A stretch of 10,816 nt of DNA, from assembly GCA_012514415.1 (NCBI GenBank), contig JAAZAH010000052.1:1-10816 (forward strand). Direction: 5' to 3'. The position numbers and the translations under genes were made by a program. The stretch comes from Sandaracinaceae bacterium. Its GTDB lineage: Bacteria > Myxococcota_A > Polyangia > Polyangiales > Houyiibacteriaceae. Of this stretch, positions 1 to 6,508 are shown one piece after another. The stretch's first letter is position 1. Each line of letters starts with the position of its first letter. The notes beneath the pieces were generated by a model. It was not told the origin of the DNA. It searched no databases and saw only the letters and a program-made list of their open reading frames with translations.

Positions 1-243
1 AGCGGCGGGCGCATCCCCGGAAGGACGGGGGAGCAGACACGTAGCTTCTCAATTGGTATCAACTACGACAATCTCGGAGGACATGGCTGTCATCGATTGA
101 GCGTGGTCGCGACGCCGACTTTTCAGAATCCGGGCATCGGCGCACTCGCCGAAGAGGGGCAGCCCGTCGCACAAGCCAGCGTCTTCGTGAACGTGCTCGA
201 GCCGCTCCTTGAGCCTCCTCTCGTGGAGGATTGTCCGCGATGA
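1..243 (+). CDS. C-terminal part of an unidentified protein (5' end outside window)
   Basis: Frame 1 is open from the first base to a TGA at 241-243 and gives 80 residues with no start of its own, so the gene begins upstream of the window. The visible part has alternating polar and hydrophobic residues like beta strands (SVVATPTFQN, ASVFVNVLEPL). It also has two Cys flanking a GHGCHRL segment and near the end (EDCPR). This would suit an exported beta-rich protein, but I do not recognise a family. The stop codon overlaps the start of the following lipoprotein gene (ATGA at 240-243), and a GGAGGA Shine-Dalgarno lies inside this gene at 225-230. The two genes are therefore almost certainly co-transcribed and probably translationally coupled. 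A longer minus-strand ORF over the same bases is Arg/Ser-rich and has no such support. I am confident it is coding because of the overlap, but its function is unknown. Confidence 0.65.
   Translation, partial: SGGRIPGRTGEQTRSFSIGINYDNLGGHGCHRLSVVATPTFQNPGIGALAEEGQPVAQASVFVNVLEPLLEPPLVEDCPR
225..230 (+). promoter_or_regulatory. Shine-Dalgarno GGAGGA that fixes the lipoprotein start
   Basis: GGAGGA lies 9 nt upstream of the ATG at 240. The in-frame TTG at 231 directly abuts it with no spacer, so the ATG at 240 is the better start. Confidence 0.7.
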
Positions 244-1997
244 TCGCTCGGTTCGGCGTGGGCACCGTCTCTCTCGGCCTTCTCGTTGCGCTTGTCGCGC
301 TAGGTGCTGCCTGCAATTTCGGCCGCGAACCCGGCGACTCCTCGACGAATTTCTGCGAGACCGATTCGGATTGCGTCGAAGGCAAGTGCTATTCGAACCG
401 CTGCGCCGTCCCCCCCGAAGAGCACTACGAGATCGCGCTTCAAATCATCCCCTCGATCCACGATTCGAATCGCGCGCCACTCTCGACCCTGATCAGCCCG
501 GTTCGTGTGGAAGAGGCGCATCAGGAGCTCCCGTTACAGCTTCCGCCCATCGCACGCGTATCGGGGCGTGTTCGCTTTCAGGGTTCACCCGTGCCCGCCG
601 TGCTCAGCTTCATCCCGACCTCAAAGGAGCACGCGACGATCCAGCGCGTTGAAGTGGAGACGGGCGATCCGCTCGGGGATGGGAGCGTCGATTATCTGGC
701 GAGCCTCATCCCTGAGCTCGAGTACGCGGTCGAGCTTCGTCCGACGAGCAAACCGATGGACGCCAAGGATGCCGAAGGTCAGGAAATCCTCGGCAGGCCC
801 GCCTCGCGCCAGCTTCCTCCGATTCGCATCGGGACGGCACGCTTCGACGAGGGAACGAATACCTTCGACTATGAGTTCAGCGGCGCCCTTCTCGAGCCCT
901 GCACTGCAGAGAGGCGAAGCGGATGTGAGCTCCGCGGTCTCATCCGTTCGGAAGGACGGCATGGCGATCCCCGTCTTCCAAGCGATATCGAGATCCGCGC
1001 ACTCGAGACCGCGACCACCCGCATCGTCTCCTCTGTGGATATCGTCCGCGAGGGGGAGTTTGCGATTCGGATCGCGGAGGATGCCGGCGAGTTTCGGCTT
1101 CAGCTGAGCCCGGCCGTAGGCGGCTCCCCTTATCGCGCAACGCTCATCGAAGGACCGTTCGATGCGGATGGGATCGAAGATTTATTCATCTACCGCTATC
1201 CTGTCGTCGATTATGAAGCGATCGTCTTCGACTCAAGCGGGATGGAGCCGATCGTCGGCGCGACCGTCGTCTTCCAATCGGAGAGTGTGGAGGACCCGCT
1301 CATTGGCGCGAGCTCGACATCGTTTTTCCGCGCCTCGGCCCTGACGGGCGAGGACGGTGAAGGCGCAGGAGTGTTCTCGCTTCAGCTGCAGCCGGGAACG
1401 TTCCAAGTCACCATCACCCCCGCGGCCTCCTCCGATCACGGGATCCTCATCACGCAGGTCGAAATCCCGGATGATGAAACCACGCGCTCGATTCGGGGGC
1501 AAGCGTTCATATTGAAGAAGCGCCCCGTCCTCGAGCTCACGGTGGATACGTTTAACGGCCTTCCGGCGGATAACACCGATGTGCAGGCCATTCCGCTCGA
1601 AGCCGCGGGATTCATCGCGCAAGAGCTCGCGCGACACGCCCGCACGAGCCAAGGACTGACCGATTGGGATGGTTTTTTGGAACTCCCGGTGGATGTCGCA
1701 CGCTATGAGCTCTTGATGCGGCCGGCTCCGCATACGGGCTTTCCGCATGCGCTCACCTCATCGATCGACGTGACGCATCCTGGGTTCAATCAATCCATCG
1801 GCATTACGATCCCGCCTCCCGCAATCATCACGGGACAATTGCGGGATGCAGATGGGCGATCTTTGGGAGGCGCGACCATCCGCGCCTACCACCTCACCTC
1901 AGGCGGGAAGAACGGAGGGCAACTCCGACGCGTCGGCGAGGCCTTCACCGACGATGAGGGCCGATATCAGCTCGTCCTTCCCTCGACGCCGTTCTGA
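240..1997 (+). CDS. predicted surface lipoprotein with repeated carboxypeptidase-regulatory-like (beta-sandwich) folds
   Basis: The product has 585 residues from the ATG at 240. It starts with a hydrophobic signal (residues 6-24) ending in LGAAC, so Cys25 is a probable lipidation site, although Gly at -3 is not the ideal lipobox residue. A short Cys-rich segment follows (C39-x5-C45-x4-C50-x4-C55, CETDSDC...GKCYSNRC), a pattern common near the N-terminus of myxobacterial and bradymonad surface proteins. The rest is beta-rich. A carboxypeptidase-regulatory-like unit is recognisable near 325-395 (EPIVGATVVFQSES...PGTFQVTITP) and a clearer one at about 530-585 (ITGQLRDADGRSLGGATIRAY...TDDEGRYQLVLPS). 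A further possible unit begins near 88 (RVSGRVRFQGSPV). No enzymatic motif is seen, so a structural or adhesive role at the cell surface is inferred. The last domain stops right after its GRYQLVLP strand, where a full fold normally continues, so the C-terminus may be shortened. The gene overlaps its upstream neighbour by 4 bp and ends 18 bp before a convergent gene. Confidence 0.85.
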   Translation: MIARFGVGTVSLGLLVALVALGAACNFGREPGDSSTNFCETDSDCVEGKCYSNRCAVPPEEHYEIALQIIPSIHDSNRAPLSTLISPVRVEEAHQELPLQLPPIARVSGRVRFQGSPVPAVLSFIPTSKEHATIQRVEVETGDPLGDGSVDYLASLIPELEYAVELRPTSKPMDAKDAEGQEILGRPASRQLPPIRIGTARFDEGTNTFDYEFSGALLEPCTAERRSGCELRGLIRSEGRHGDPRLPSDIEIRALETATTRIVSSVDIVREGEFAIRIAEDAGEFRLQLSPAVGGSPYRATLIEGPFDADGIEDLFIYRYPVVDYEAIVFDSSGMEPIVGATVVFQSESVEDPLIGASSTSFFRASALTGEDGEGAGVFSLQLQPGTFQVTITPAASSDHGILITQVEIPDDETTRSIRGQAFILKKRPVLELTVDTFNGLPADNTDVQAIPLEAAGFIAQELARHARTSQGLTDWDGFLELPVDVARYELLMRPAPHTGFPHALTSSIDVTHPGFNQSIGITIPPPAIITGQLRDADGRSLGGATIRAYHLTSGGKNGGQLRRVGEAFTDDEGRYQLVLPSTPF

Positions 1998-2015
1998 GCC
2001 ACGCCGCCCGCGCGG

Positions 2016-2519
2016 TTATTCGAGGTGCATTTCCATCTCGTAGGGCGCGGGCTCGAGTGACTCGCGCTCAATGATCCGAACGCAGCTATTCCACCTGAGG
2101 ATCGTATCGTCGATGCCTTCGGGGCGGATGGATTCGGCCTCTTCATAGGCTTCCATCGCCGCGCGGAAACATTCGTAAGCGGCGGCGCGCGAGCCCATGG
2201 GACGCTTGAGAAGCGCTCGCCCCTCGCGCTCGTGAATGAGCCCCGTGAGGTAGAGGCGCTGGTATTCGTCTTGGATCAGCGCGGCGCATTCAAGGGCCCG
2301 ACGAGGCCGAGCAGCGCCGCTTATCGCGAACTGATCGGCGATCGAAAGGATGAGGTTGTGGAGCGCCTCTTGGTTGGACGGCTCCACCTCCAAAATATCG
2401 AGACAGATGCTCTCGGCATGCTCCGGTTCGTTCAAAAGACGATAGCGCTCCGCCTTCTTGAGCGCCGCCCCTATCCCCGCCTTGGTGAGCCTTTTGAGTG
2501 TGAATTTCTGAGCGCTCAT
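2016..2519 (-). CDS. small TPR-like helical protein
   Basis: The product has 167 residues and is helix-rich. Residues about 15-50 fit a tetratricopeptide repeat: AALKKAERYRLLNEPEHAE with ICLDILEVEPSN, including the small-residue positions and the closing Pro. A second, looser TPR-like pair runs about 75-140 (GLIHEREGRALL, AYECFRAAMEAYEEAESI, RPEG) before a DDTILRWNSCVRII helix. There is no signal peptide or catalytic motif, so it is probably a cytoplasmic protein-interaction module; the partner is unknown. The start is well fixed: AAGGAGG at 2526-2532 sits 6 nt from the ATG at 2519. The frame stays open 33 codons further upstream, but that extension has no ribosome site and does not look conserved. 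The gene converges on the lipoprotein gene with an 18-bp gap and no obvious terminator between them. A TATGAT on the minus strand at 2539-2544 could be a -10 element, but I see no good -35. Confidence 0.8.
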   Translation of the reverse strand: MSAQKFTLKRLTKAGIGAALKKAERYRLLNEPEHAESICLDILEVEPSNQEALHNLILSIADQFAISGAARPRRALECAALIQDEYQRLYLTGLIHEREGRALLKRPMGSRAAAYECFRAAMEAYEEAESIRPEGIDDTILRWNSCVRIIERESLEPAPYEMEMHLE

Positions 2520-2525
2520 CTTCTC

Positions 2526-2532
2526 CCTCCTT
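2526..2532 (-). promoter_or_regulatory. strong Shine-Dalgarno AAGGAGG of the TPR gene
   Basis: AAGGAGG on the minus strand is 6 nt before the ATG whose last base on the plus map is 2517. It decides the start against the 33-codon-longer open frame. Confidence 0.75.
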
Positions 2533-2798
2533 AGGACCATCATAGATAAGCGAAGGGAGGATGGGTAGTGGGCCGGCGGCTTTCGCAAGAACCAGGTTGG
2601 TGAAGACCTCGCACACATGCCGAACCGGGGTGGCTACAGAAGGTAAATTCCGCGCAATTTCAGAGAGATACGCTCGTAGACTTGGGCGTCACGACTGGAC
2701 CGACGGGGATGCACGGGGCCATCCGAGGTGGGCGTACAGTGGACGCACCTAGGTTGATGCGCCGGAGGCAGGTGGCCAACACGCGCTGCCGCCGGGTT

Positions 2799-2888
2799 CA
2801 ACAACCTGGGTCACAACAACCTGGGTCACAACAACCTGGGTCACAACAACCTGGGTCACAACAACCTGGGTCACAACAACCTGGGTCA
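2799..2888. repeat. perfect 6 x 15-bp tandem array (CAACAACCTGGGTCA)
   Basis: Six identical copies of CAACAACCTGGGTCA lie head to tail and fill exactly 90 bp with no mismatch. The bases just before (CCGGGTT) resemble a decayed repeat end. The array stops 4 nt short of the peptidase stop codon (2893-2895), so on the minus strand it forms the start of the peptidase 3' untranslated region. The period is a multiple of three. The unit has no stop in any plus frame (it would read NNLGH, QQPGS or TTWVT), and one minus frame is also open (VTQVV, in phase with the peptidase). The perfect identity points to recent slippage expansion, so copy number is probably variable between strains. Each unit has only a weak ACC/GGT dyad and does not look like an origin iteron. 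There are no spacers, so it is not CRISPR. Confidence 0.95.
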
Positions 2889-2892
2889 CGCC

Positions 2893-4242
2893 TCAAACGA
2901 TAAAGCGCGTGACCACCTCGGCGAGTACGTTCGTCCCGAACTCAAACCCATCGACAGGGATGCGCTCGTTGTGCCCGTGAAAAAGGTCGGCGAAGCGGAT
3001 GTCCTTCGGCATCTTCACCGGAGAAAAACCGATCCATTTGGCGCCGATGCTCGTAAAGGCTTTCGCATCCGTAAAGCCAGGGAGCATATAGGGGATCACG
3101 GGGCTTTCGGGCTCGACTTCGTTCATGACCTCTCGGATGAGCTCATGAAGCTCCGTGCCATCCCGCTCGACCACAGGCGGGAGCGAGTGCAGGATTTCGA
3201 GTTCGACCTCGGGGCCAAGCACCGCGCGAAGTTCGCGAAGGAAATCGTCGACGGTATCGCCCGGAACGATGCGTCCATCGATCTCAAACTCCGCCACGCC
3301 CGGGATGACATTCGTCTTATTGCCCGCGCGTACGACCGTCGGCGAGGCCGTATTGCCCATCATGGCGGCGAGCGCACGCTTCATCGACGGATCGGGCAGA
3401 AGACGGGTGAGCGCAGGCGCGACCCGCGGATGAAGGAGCTTCGGCAAGATCGCACCCGCCGCCTTGGACTGACTCCCTGCGATCGCTCCGACGAAATCGA
3501 TGAACGCCTGCGGAGGCTTGATCGGCATTCCCTCGCGCCCGAGCTTCGCGATCGCCTCGGACATCTTCACCACCGCCGAATCCTCACGCGGCATCGAGCC
3601 GTGTCCCGGTTCGCCCTTCACGCGCGCACGGAGCCAGAGCACACCCTTCTCCGCGACTTGGATGGTAAAGAAACTCTTTCCGCCGATGTAGATATTGAAC
3701 CCGCCACCTTCGCCAATGGCGTACTCCGCCTCGACGAGCTCACGATGCTCCTCGCATAGAAAGAGCGACCCTTTTCGGCAGCCCGCCTCTTCATCTGCGA
3801 CACCCGCGAAGATGAGATCGCGCTTCGGCACCACGCCCTCGCGCGCGAGCCGGCAGAGAATCGCGACGCTCATGGCCGCATGATTCTTCATATCGATGGC
3901 GCCGCGGCCCCACACGCAGCCCTCGGCGAGCTCGGCCGAAAACGGTGGATACTTCCAGCTCTCGGGCTCGGCCTCCACCACATCAAGATGCGCCGTGAGA
4001 AGGAGCGGTCGCTTCTCTCCCGTCCCTTTCAGACGCGCAACGATATTTCCGCGGCCGGGATCACTCTCTAGGATGATCGGCTCAAGACCCGCCGCGCGCA
4101 GCTCCGCGTCGAGGAGGCGGACGGCTTCGATCTCGTTGCCCGGCGGATTCGTCGTATCGATCTTGAGGAGGCGAATCAGAAGGTCGAGCGCATGGGCTCG
4201 GAGCTGTTCATCAGCGATGGAGATGGACATGTCGTTCTTCAC
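2893..4242 (-). CDS. M20-family zinc metallopeptidase (PM20D1/ArgE/DapE-like)
   Basis: The product has 449 residues, the usual size for M20 peptidases and deacylases that hydrolyse amide bonds of small peptides or N-acyl amino acids with two zinc ions. All metal and catalytic positions are visible: H85 and D87 (TAHLDVV), D117 (GRGAIDMKNH), the catalytic E151 with ligand E152 (ADEEAG), E178 (GEGGG) and H422 (HGHNER). The lid/dimerisation domain begins near 190 and carries GEPGHGSMP with H214. There is no signal peptide, so it is cytoplasmic. The substrate cannot be read from sequence. The layout (NPPGNE at 32-37, LDVV, a long lid) resembles carboxypeptidase/aminoacylase members more than DapE proper. 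The start is GTG at 4242, with AAGG in the loop of a small hairpin 6 nt upstream; ATG at 4230 is an alternative with a weaker site. The gene is 57 bp behind the glycosyltransferase gene on the same strand and probably co-transcribed with it. A 15-bp tandem array begins 4 nt after the stop. Confidence 0.93.
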   Translation of the reverse strand: MKNDMSISIADEQLRAHALDLLIRLLKIDTTNPPGNEIEAVRLLDAELRAAGLEPIILESDPGRGNIVARLKGTGEKRPLLLTAHLDVVEAEPESWKYPPFSAELAEGCVWGRGAIDMKNHAAMSVAILCRLAREGVVPKRDLIFAGVADEEAGCRKGSLFLCEEHRELVEAEYAIGEGGGFNIYIGGKSFFTIQVAEKGVLWLRARVKGEPGHGSMPREDSAVVKMSEAIAKLGREGMPIKPPQAFIDFVGAIAGSQSKAAGAILPKLLHPRVAPALTRLLPDPSMKRALAAMMGNTASPTVVRAGNKTNVIPGVAEFEIDGRIVPGDTVDDFLRELRAVLGPEVELEILHSLPPVVERDGTELHELIREVMNEVEPESPVIPYMLPGFTDAKAFTSIGAKWIGFSPVKMPKDIRFADLFHGHNERIPVDGFEFGTNVLAEVVTRFIV

Positions 4243-4258
4243 GCGCCGCCTTCGGCGC
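4243..4258 (-). promoter_or_regulatory. hairpin presenting the ribosome site of the M20 gene in its loop
   Basis: On the minus strand GCGCCG-AAGG-CGGCGC is a perfect 6-bp GC stem with the AAGG of the Shine-Dalgarno as its four-base loop. It ends directly against the GTG start at 4242. It could tune initiation, or it may mean that translation starts at the ATG 12 nt further in. Confidence 0.45.
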
Positions 4259-4299
4259 CCATTTGAAACTTCGGAGGTGAAGCTACTCCAAAACGCCGC

Positions 4300-5505
4300 T
4301 CATTGCTCGAATTCTCGAACGAGATGAGCATAGAAAGCCTCGCGGAGGGCTCGCAGCTTCGACGCTTCGAAATCGCGCGCCCGACGGAGGTTTCGCCTCG
4401 ACGCTTCAAGCCGCCGCTGGCGCGAAACGGAAAACTCGCGAACCTTTAGCGCGAGCGCGTGCGCATCCTCAGGCTCGATAAGATCGTCGGGGTGAAGGAG
4501 CTCGGGGATGCCCGCGACGCGCGTCGCCACGGCCGGTAGCCCCACAGCCATCGCCTCGAGCAATGCCCTCGGAAGGCCCTCGCGCCGCGTCGGGAGGATG
4601 AACACATCGGCGCAACGGAGCTCGTGCATGAGCCGCGCCCGATCGCTTTCCTCGCCAAGAAATCGCGCGGACCGACCAAGACCGAGTTGCGCAGCGAGCG
4701 CTCGGTACTCGCCAAGGAGCGCACCGCCGCCTGCGATCGTCAGCTCGGCGTCAAGCCCACTCGCCCGAAGCTCCTTGAGCGAATGCAGCGCGATATCGAC
4801 GCCTTTGAAAGGCCGATCCATCCTCCCCGTGAGAAAGAGACGCGGCGCGTTGAGTTCCGAAGGGCCGTCCTCGATCCTTTGGAGGGTCGCTTCGCCTTCA
4901 TCGAAGAGCGACGGTTCGAGATCACCATCGGGTGCAAAGAACTCGAGGTCGGGGCGCCGCGCGGGATAGCGCGCTTGGAGATGGCGCTCGGTGACATAAG
5001 ACACCGCCATGGCGTTACGGACGAGCCCCGCTTCGAGCGCAACGATGGGCCCGCTCAGCGCATGCACGAAACGCGAACCGAAAGCGCGATAGCCGATGTT
5101 CTCTTCTGGATCGGTCACGAGCTCCGCGGCGTAGGCCCGCTTCAGCGAGCGTGCGGCGAACGAGGCGATGAGGCTGGTGATGCCCGGCGGGCGAAGCATG
5201 ATCAGCGCGTGTGGTTGACGAGCCATTGCCTGACGCGCTTCGATGAAGGTGCGACCCGCGCTTTCGAGCGTTCCGCGAACGCCTCGAAAATCCGTAAGCG
5301 GCGCAAAGGAGATCCGGGGCCCGGTCACCGCCTTCGCATTCGGAGGGATCTCGCCCGTCCGTACGGCGCGGCTCAAAACGATCACGTGCTCAAACGCGCT
5401 TAGATAGCGTGAAAAGAAAGCGTGATCCTCACTTCCCACCACGAAGGTTTCGCCCGAATAGGCGCATAGGAAGTGTTGCTCAGTCACGATGAGGAGCGTC
5501 GCCAC
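4300..5505 (-). CDS. GT4-family (GT-B fold) glycosyltransferase
   Basis: The product has 401 residues, typical for retaining GT4 enzymes that move a sugar from a nucleotide donor to a lipid, glycan or small-molecule acceptor. The C-terminal Rossmann domain is clear: GRMDRPFKG at about 227-235 with the donor-phosphate Lys at 234, AELTIAGGGALLGEY near 253-267, ARFLGEE near 280-286, and the EX7E signature (E309 and E317, REGLPRALLEAMAVGLP) followed by AVATRVAGIPELL. The N-terminal acceptor half is divergent, beginning MATLLIVTEQHFL, so the acceptor cannot be named; exopolysaccharide or glycolipid synthesis is possible. There is no membrane segment. The start is GTG at 5505 with GGAG 6 nt away. 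It leads a two-gene minus-strand unit with the M20 peptidase. It is divergent from the lyase-family gene, with about 109 bp between the chosen starts in which promoters for both should lie. A linked function with the peptidase is not evident. Confidence 0.92.
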   Translation of the reverse strand: MATLLIVTEQHFLCAYSGETFVVGSEDHAFFSRYLSAFEHVIVLSRAVRTGEIPPNAKAVTGPRISFAPLTDFRGVRGTLESAGRTFIEARQAMARQPHALIMLRPPGITSLIASFAARSLKRAYAAELVTDPEENIGYRAFGSRFVHALSGPIVALEAGLVRNAMAVSYVTERHLQARYPARRPDLEFFAPDGDLEPSLFDEGEATLQRIEDGPSELNAPRLFLTGRMDRPFKGVDIALHSLKELRASGLDAELTIAGGGALLGEYRALAAQLGLGRSARFLGEESDRARLMHELRCADVFILPTRREGLPRALLEAMAVGLPAVATRVAGIPELLHPDDLIEPEDAHALALKVREFSVSRQRRLEASRRNLRRARDFEASKLRALREAFYAHLVREFEQ

Positions 5506-5561
5506 GCGCTCTCCGTATCAGAGCATCGGCTCGGGGGGCAAGCGCGAGCGCATCCGCGTCG

Positions 5562-5581
5562 TCAGAAAGAATCAGAAAGAA
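5562..5581. repeat. 10-bp direct duplication in the divergent promoter region
   Basis: TCAGAAAGAA occurs twice in direct tandem, just upstream of the lyase-family gene. It may be a simple slippage product or a two-site activator element. The second copy runs into a purine-rich stretch before a GTG at 5585 that is an alternative start. Confidence 0.5.
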
Positions 5582-5614
5582 GCCGTGCCGACGCGTTCAT
5601 GGTATCCCTCGGGC

Positions 5615-6505
5615 ATGAAGGCTCTGCTCGCGGCGCGCGAAAAGCCCCTCATCGTTCCCGGCGTCCACGATGTTCTATCCGCCCTCATCGCCGAGCGCCA
5701 AGGCGCAGAGGCGGTCTTTCTGAGCGGCTATGCCCTCACCGCTTCTTCGATGGGACTGCCCGATCTCGGCTATCTCAGCCTCGATCGACTCCGCGACGCA
5801 GCGACGTCCATCTCCACGCGCCTGTCGATTCCGCTCCTCGTCGACGCCGATACGGGCTTTGGAAATGCTCTTCACGTCGTCGAGACCACACGCTCGCTCA
5901 TCCGCGCCGGCGCCAAGGGGCTGTTCCTCGAGGACCAAAACAACCCCAAACGCTGCGGCCATATGCGCGGGAAGGAGCTCGCCCCACGGGGCGACTACTT
6001 CGGCAAGCTCCGCGCCGCCATCGACGCCCGCGCCGATGCCGACTTTCTGATTGTGGCTCGCACGGATGCGATCGCGGCGGCGGGACTCGAGGAAGCGATC
6101 CTCCGCGCCAACGAGGCTCAGCGCATCGGAGCCGATCTCCTTTTTATCGAAGCGCCCGAGGACGGGGAGATGATCCGCGAGATCGCCGCCCGCGTCCCCG
6201 GACCCAAGCTCATCAACCTCGTGGAGGGAGGAAAGACGCCCCATCTTTCGCGGGAAGCGCTCTTTGAGCTCGGCTTCGTCGTTCACCTCCATCCGGTCAC
6301 TGGACTTTACGCCGCGACCGCCGCGCTCACCGAAGCCTACGGCGCGCTTGTTGGAAGAGGCTCACCGATCGACTCCGGCGAGGGCAATGAATGGCGCTCC
6401 GATGTGGGGACCGATTTTCAAACCTTTGCGGAGCTCCTCGACCTCGAGAGTTATTTTGAGCAGGCGCTTCGATATCGCGGCGACGAAGAAGATAAGAGAG
6501 AATGA
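5615..6505 (+). CDS. isocitrate lyase/PEP mutase superfamily enzyme (2-methylisocitrate lyase-like)
   Basis: The product has 296 residues and is expected to be a TIM-barrel Mg-dependent lyase acting on 2-oxo or 2-hydroxy di- and tricarboxylates. Motifs match the superfamily in order: PGVHD (15-19), FLSGYA (35-40), the metal/substrate loop DADTGFGN (77-84), FLEDQ (104-108) and KRCGH (112-116). KRCGH is the lyase signature, whose Cys is the catalytic acid in isocitrate and methylisocitrate lyases; phosphonomutases lack it. VARTDA and an LLFIEAPED strand follow. So a C-C lyase of the PrpB kind is more likely than a PEP mutase or oxaloacetate decarboxylase, but the exact substrate is open. Start choice is uncertain: ATG at 5615 has no good ribosome site. 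GTG at 5585 (ten residues longer, after purine-rich AGAAAGAAG) would match PrpB's N-terminal length. The longest frame begins at 5489 but would overlap the divergent gene. The stop is 3 bp before the acyl-CoA dehydrogenase start, so the two form one operon. Confidence 0.85.
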   Translation: MKALLAAREKPLIVPGVHDVLSALIAERQGAEAVFLSGYALTASSMGLPDLGYLSLDRLRDAATSISTRLSIPLLVDADTGFGNALHVVETTRSLIRAGAKGLFLEDQNNPKRCGHMRGKELAPRGDYFGKLRAAIDARADADFLIVARTDAIAAAGLEEAILRANEAQRIGADLLFIEAPEDGEMIREIAARVPGPKLINLVEGGKTPHLSREALFELGFVVHLHPVTGLYAATAALTEAYGALVGRGSPIDSGEGNEWRSDVGTDFQTFAELLDLESYFEQALRYRGDEEDKRE

Positions 6506-6508
6506 ATC

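Larger units (their letters stand above)
2520..2892. other. gene-free interval between the TPR and peptidase genes
   Basis: About 370 bp without a convincing gene. The near end (2520-2550) holds the ribosome site and possible -10 of the TPR gene. The far end (2799-2888) is a perfect tandem array. Bases 2551-2798 show no RNA gene or protein I can support. Short open frames there (for example 2561-2752 plus) have neither a ribosome site nor protein-like composition, and the one running through the array merely translates the repeat. Confidence 0.6.

Noticed and set aside
59..385. 108-residue minus-strand frame at the left edge
   Set aside because: Arg/Ser/Pro-rich shadow; the plus strand has a gene end with ATGA coupling and a Shine-Dalgarno.
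2799..2888. CRISPR array or plasmid-type iteron origin
   Set aside because: The copies are contiguous with no spacers, the unit is 15 bp, and no replication or Cas gene is nearby.
2799..2888. Pentapeptide-repeat protein (NNLGH frame)
   Set aside because: The frame has a stop at 2755-2757, no start with a ribosome site, and continues only as the antisense shadow of the peptidase.
2682..2903. 73-residue frame ending in QQPGS repeats
   Set aside because: It only translates the 15-bp array, with no ribosome site or protein-like lead-in, and runs into the end of the peptidase gene.
2971..3759. 262-residue open frame antisense to the M20 peptidase
   Set aside because: It is Arg/His/Asp-rich with no family motif, lies wholly opposite a gene with all its catalytic residues, and is the usual shadow frame of GC-rich coding DNA.
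4624..5403. 259-residue open frame antisense to the glycosyltransferase
   Set aside because: Composition is that of a shadow frame; the opposite strand has an intact GT4 signature.
5473..6267. 264-residue plus-strand frame overlapping the lyase-family gene
   Set aside because: Arg/His/Pro-rich alternative frame of the same bases; the chosen frame carries DADTGFGN and KRCGH.
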